From Paenibacillus sp. FJAT-29882 (GTDB lineage: Bacteria; Bacillota; Bacilli; Bacillales; DSM-1321), in contig NZ_LMVB01000001.1 in assembly GCF_001510645.1 (NCBI RefSeq), forward strand, positions 887,854 through 951,853: a stretch of 64,000 bases of DNA. Reading direction: 5' to 3'. The translations under genes and the position numbers were made by a program. Below the pieces are notes generated by a model, which saw only the letters and a list, made by a program, of their open reading frames with translations, had not been told where the DNA came from and ran no database searches. Positions 63,472 through 64,000 of this stretch are shown piece after piece (the stretch's first letter is position 1; each line of letters starts with the position of its first letter).

Positions 63472-64000
63472 ATGACGAAACAACTCATATTCGCTGCCGT
63501 ATCTGCCACATTTGGCGTAACAGCTTTCACTTATTTCGGGTGGGAATGGCTTGTTTGTGCGTTCCTTTATTACGGCTTCCTTTATTTTCGAATTCCTAAC
63601 AAAATCTTAGCTCTTCACCTCTTTGTCCTTCTGCTATTTTTCCTCAGTGCGACTATTTCTGAAAAAAACAACCGTACGGAACTTTCAGGTATGGAAACAA
63701 ACTTCACGATTACTTTTACGGATTCAATCGACATTGACGGAGATATGATGAAAGGCTTTGTGACAGCTGAGCATAACGAAAAGCTCCAGTTACGGTATAA
63801 GATTTCTTCTGAGTCTGAAAAAATAGACTTGCAAAAACATATGAAAATTGCTTTGTCTTGTCCTGTCGCGGGCGTTCTGGAAGTACCGAGTGGGATGCGC
63901 AATTTTAATAGCTTTGATTATCAGCTGTATTTAAAAAGACAAGGCATTCATTGGGTTCTTAAAGCGGATTCGATTGAATTTGCGAAATGCATATTAAAAA
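63472..64000 (+). CDS. comEC: ComEC, DNA-uptake channel protein (3'-truncated by window edge)
   Basis: ATG 63472 with AAGGAGG 5 bases upstream opens a frame that stays open to the window end (176 codons). It begins MTKQLIFAAVSATFGVTAFT, has hydrophobic helices (LVCAFLYYGFLYF and LHLFVLLLFFLSATIS), then a soluble part with SCPVAGVLEVPSGMRNFNSFDYQLYLKRQGIHWVL. The NFNSFDYQLYLKRQGI motif is typical of the DUF4131/ComEC N-terminal region. The channel (competence) and metallo-beta-lactamase domains lie outside the window. Confidence 0.93.
   Translation, partial: MTKQLIFAAVSATFGVTAFTYFGWEWLVCAFLYYGFLYFRIPNKILALHLFVLLLFFLSATISEKNNRTELSGMETNFTITFTDSIDIDGDMMKGFVTAEHNEKLQLRYKISSESEKIDLQKHMKIALSCPVAGVLEVPSGMRNFNSFDYQLYLKRQGIHWVLKADSIEFAKCILK

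Overview
The window comes from a low-GC, endospore-forming Firmicute of the Bacillaceae type. The evidence is gene order: cymR, iscS, mnmA, TPR protein, recD2; then AI-2E permease, T-box, alaS, ireB, ruvX, yrzB, mltG, trmR, udk, greA; then the pbpI-type PBP, yrrS, yrzA, yrrT, mtnN, mccA, mccB; then sigK, pssA, psd, sda, yqeG, yqeH, aroE, yhbY, nadD, yqeK, rsfS, yqeM, comER, comEA, comEB, comEC. This closely follows the Bacillus subtilis chromosome. Sigma-K with its pro-sequence and Sda point to a spore former. ComEA/EB/EC indicate a DNA-uptake machine. I cannot name the species.

Layout. 1-5448 is an alpha-galactoside uptake and hydrolysis cluster (msmR end, melE, melD, melC, melA). 5449-10831 is an accessory stretch of small membrane proteins, a DUF2975/Cro-type pair, an AAC(3)-like acetyltransferase, a frameshifted small gene and an unknown protein. 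11171-13154 is a zinc-starvation cluster (YciC-type GTPase, zinc-free L33 and S14) with shared Zur-like boxes. 13453-20712 holds a prolyl-4-hydroxylase-like enzyme, a truncated TnpB, an ECF sigma stub, an MFS exporter, an LCP protein and an ABC exporter. From 20852 to the end is the conserved core described above, interrupted by insertions and repeats.

How the genes work together: cymR, iscS/mnmA and mtnN/mccA/mccB cover sulfur supply, tRNA thiolation and the methionine-to-cysteine route. The alaS T-box senses uncharged tRNA-Ala. Sda with an upstream DnaA-box cluster links replication status to sporulation entry. sigK lies whole, without a skin-type insertion.

The less expected content lies mostly between genes. 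At least five dispersed repeat families occupy intergenic spaces: (A) GGGTCAGACC-ended palindromic elements, about 12 copies or fragments, mostly just after stop codons; (B) an element of about 190 bp with a compensated hairpin; (C) TGTTCAAAAAG-ended MITE-like elements; (D) a GTGTGA/TCACAC hairpin element; (E) a GTCTAGC...GGCGCTTTCGC element that shares a module with C. A multi-hairpin segment between comEB and comEC looks like an orphan omega-RNA (HEARO or TnpB right-end type) with no nuclease gene. The trhP1/trhP2 (yrrN/yrrO) pair expected between trmR and udk is absent and replaced by about 435 bp of structured-looking DNA. A protein of unknown function at 29748-31055 has a strict 25-residue repeat that predicts a beta-solenoid.
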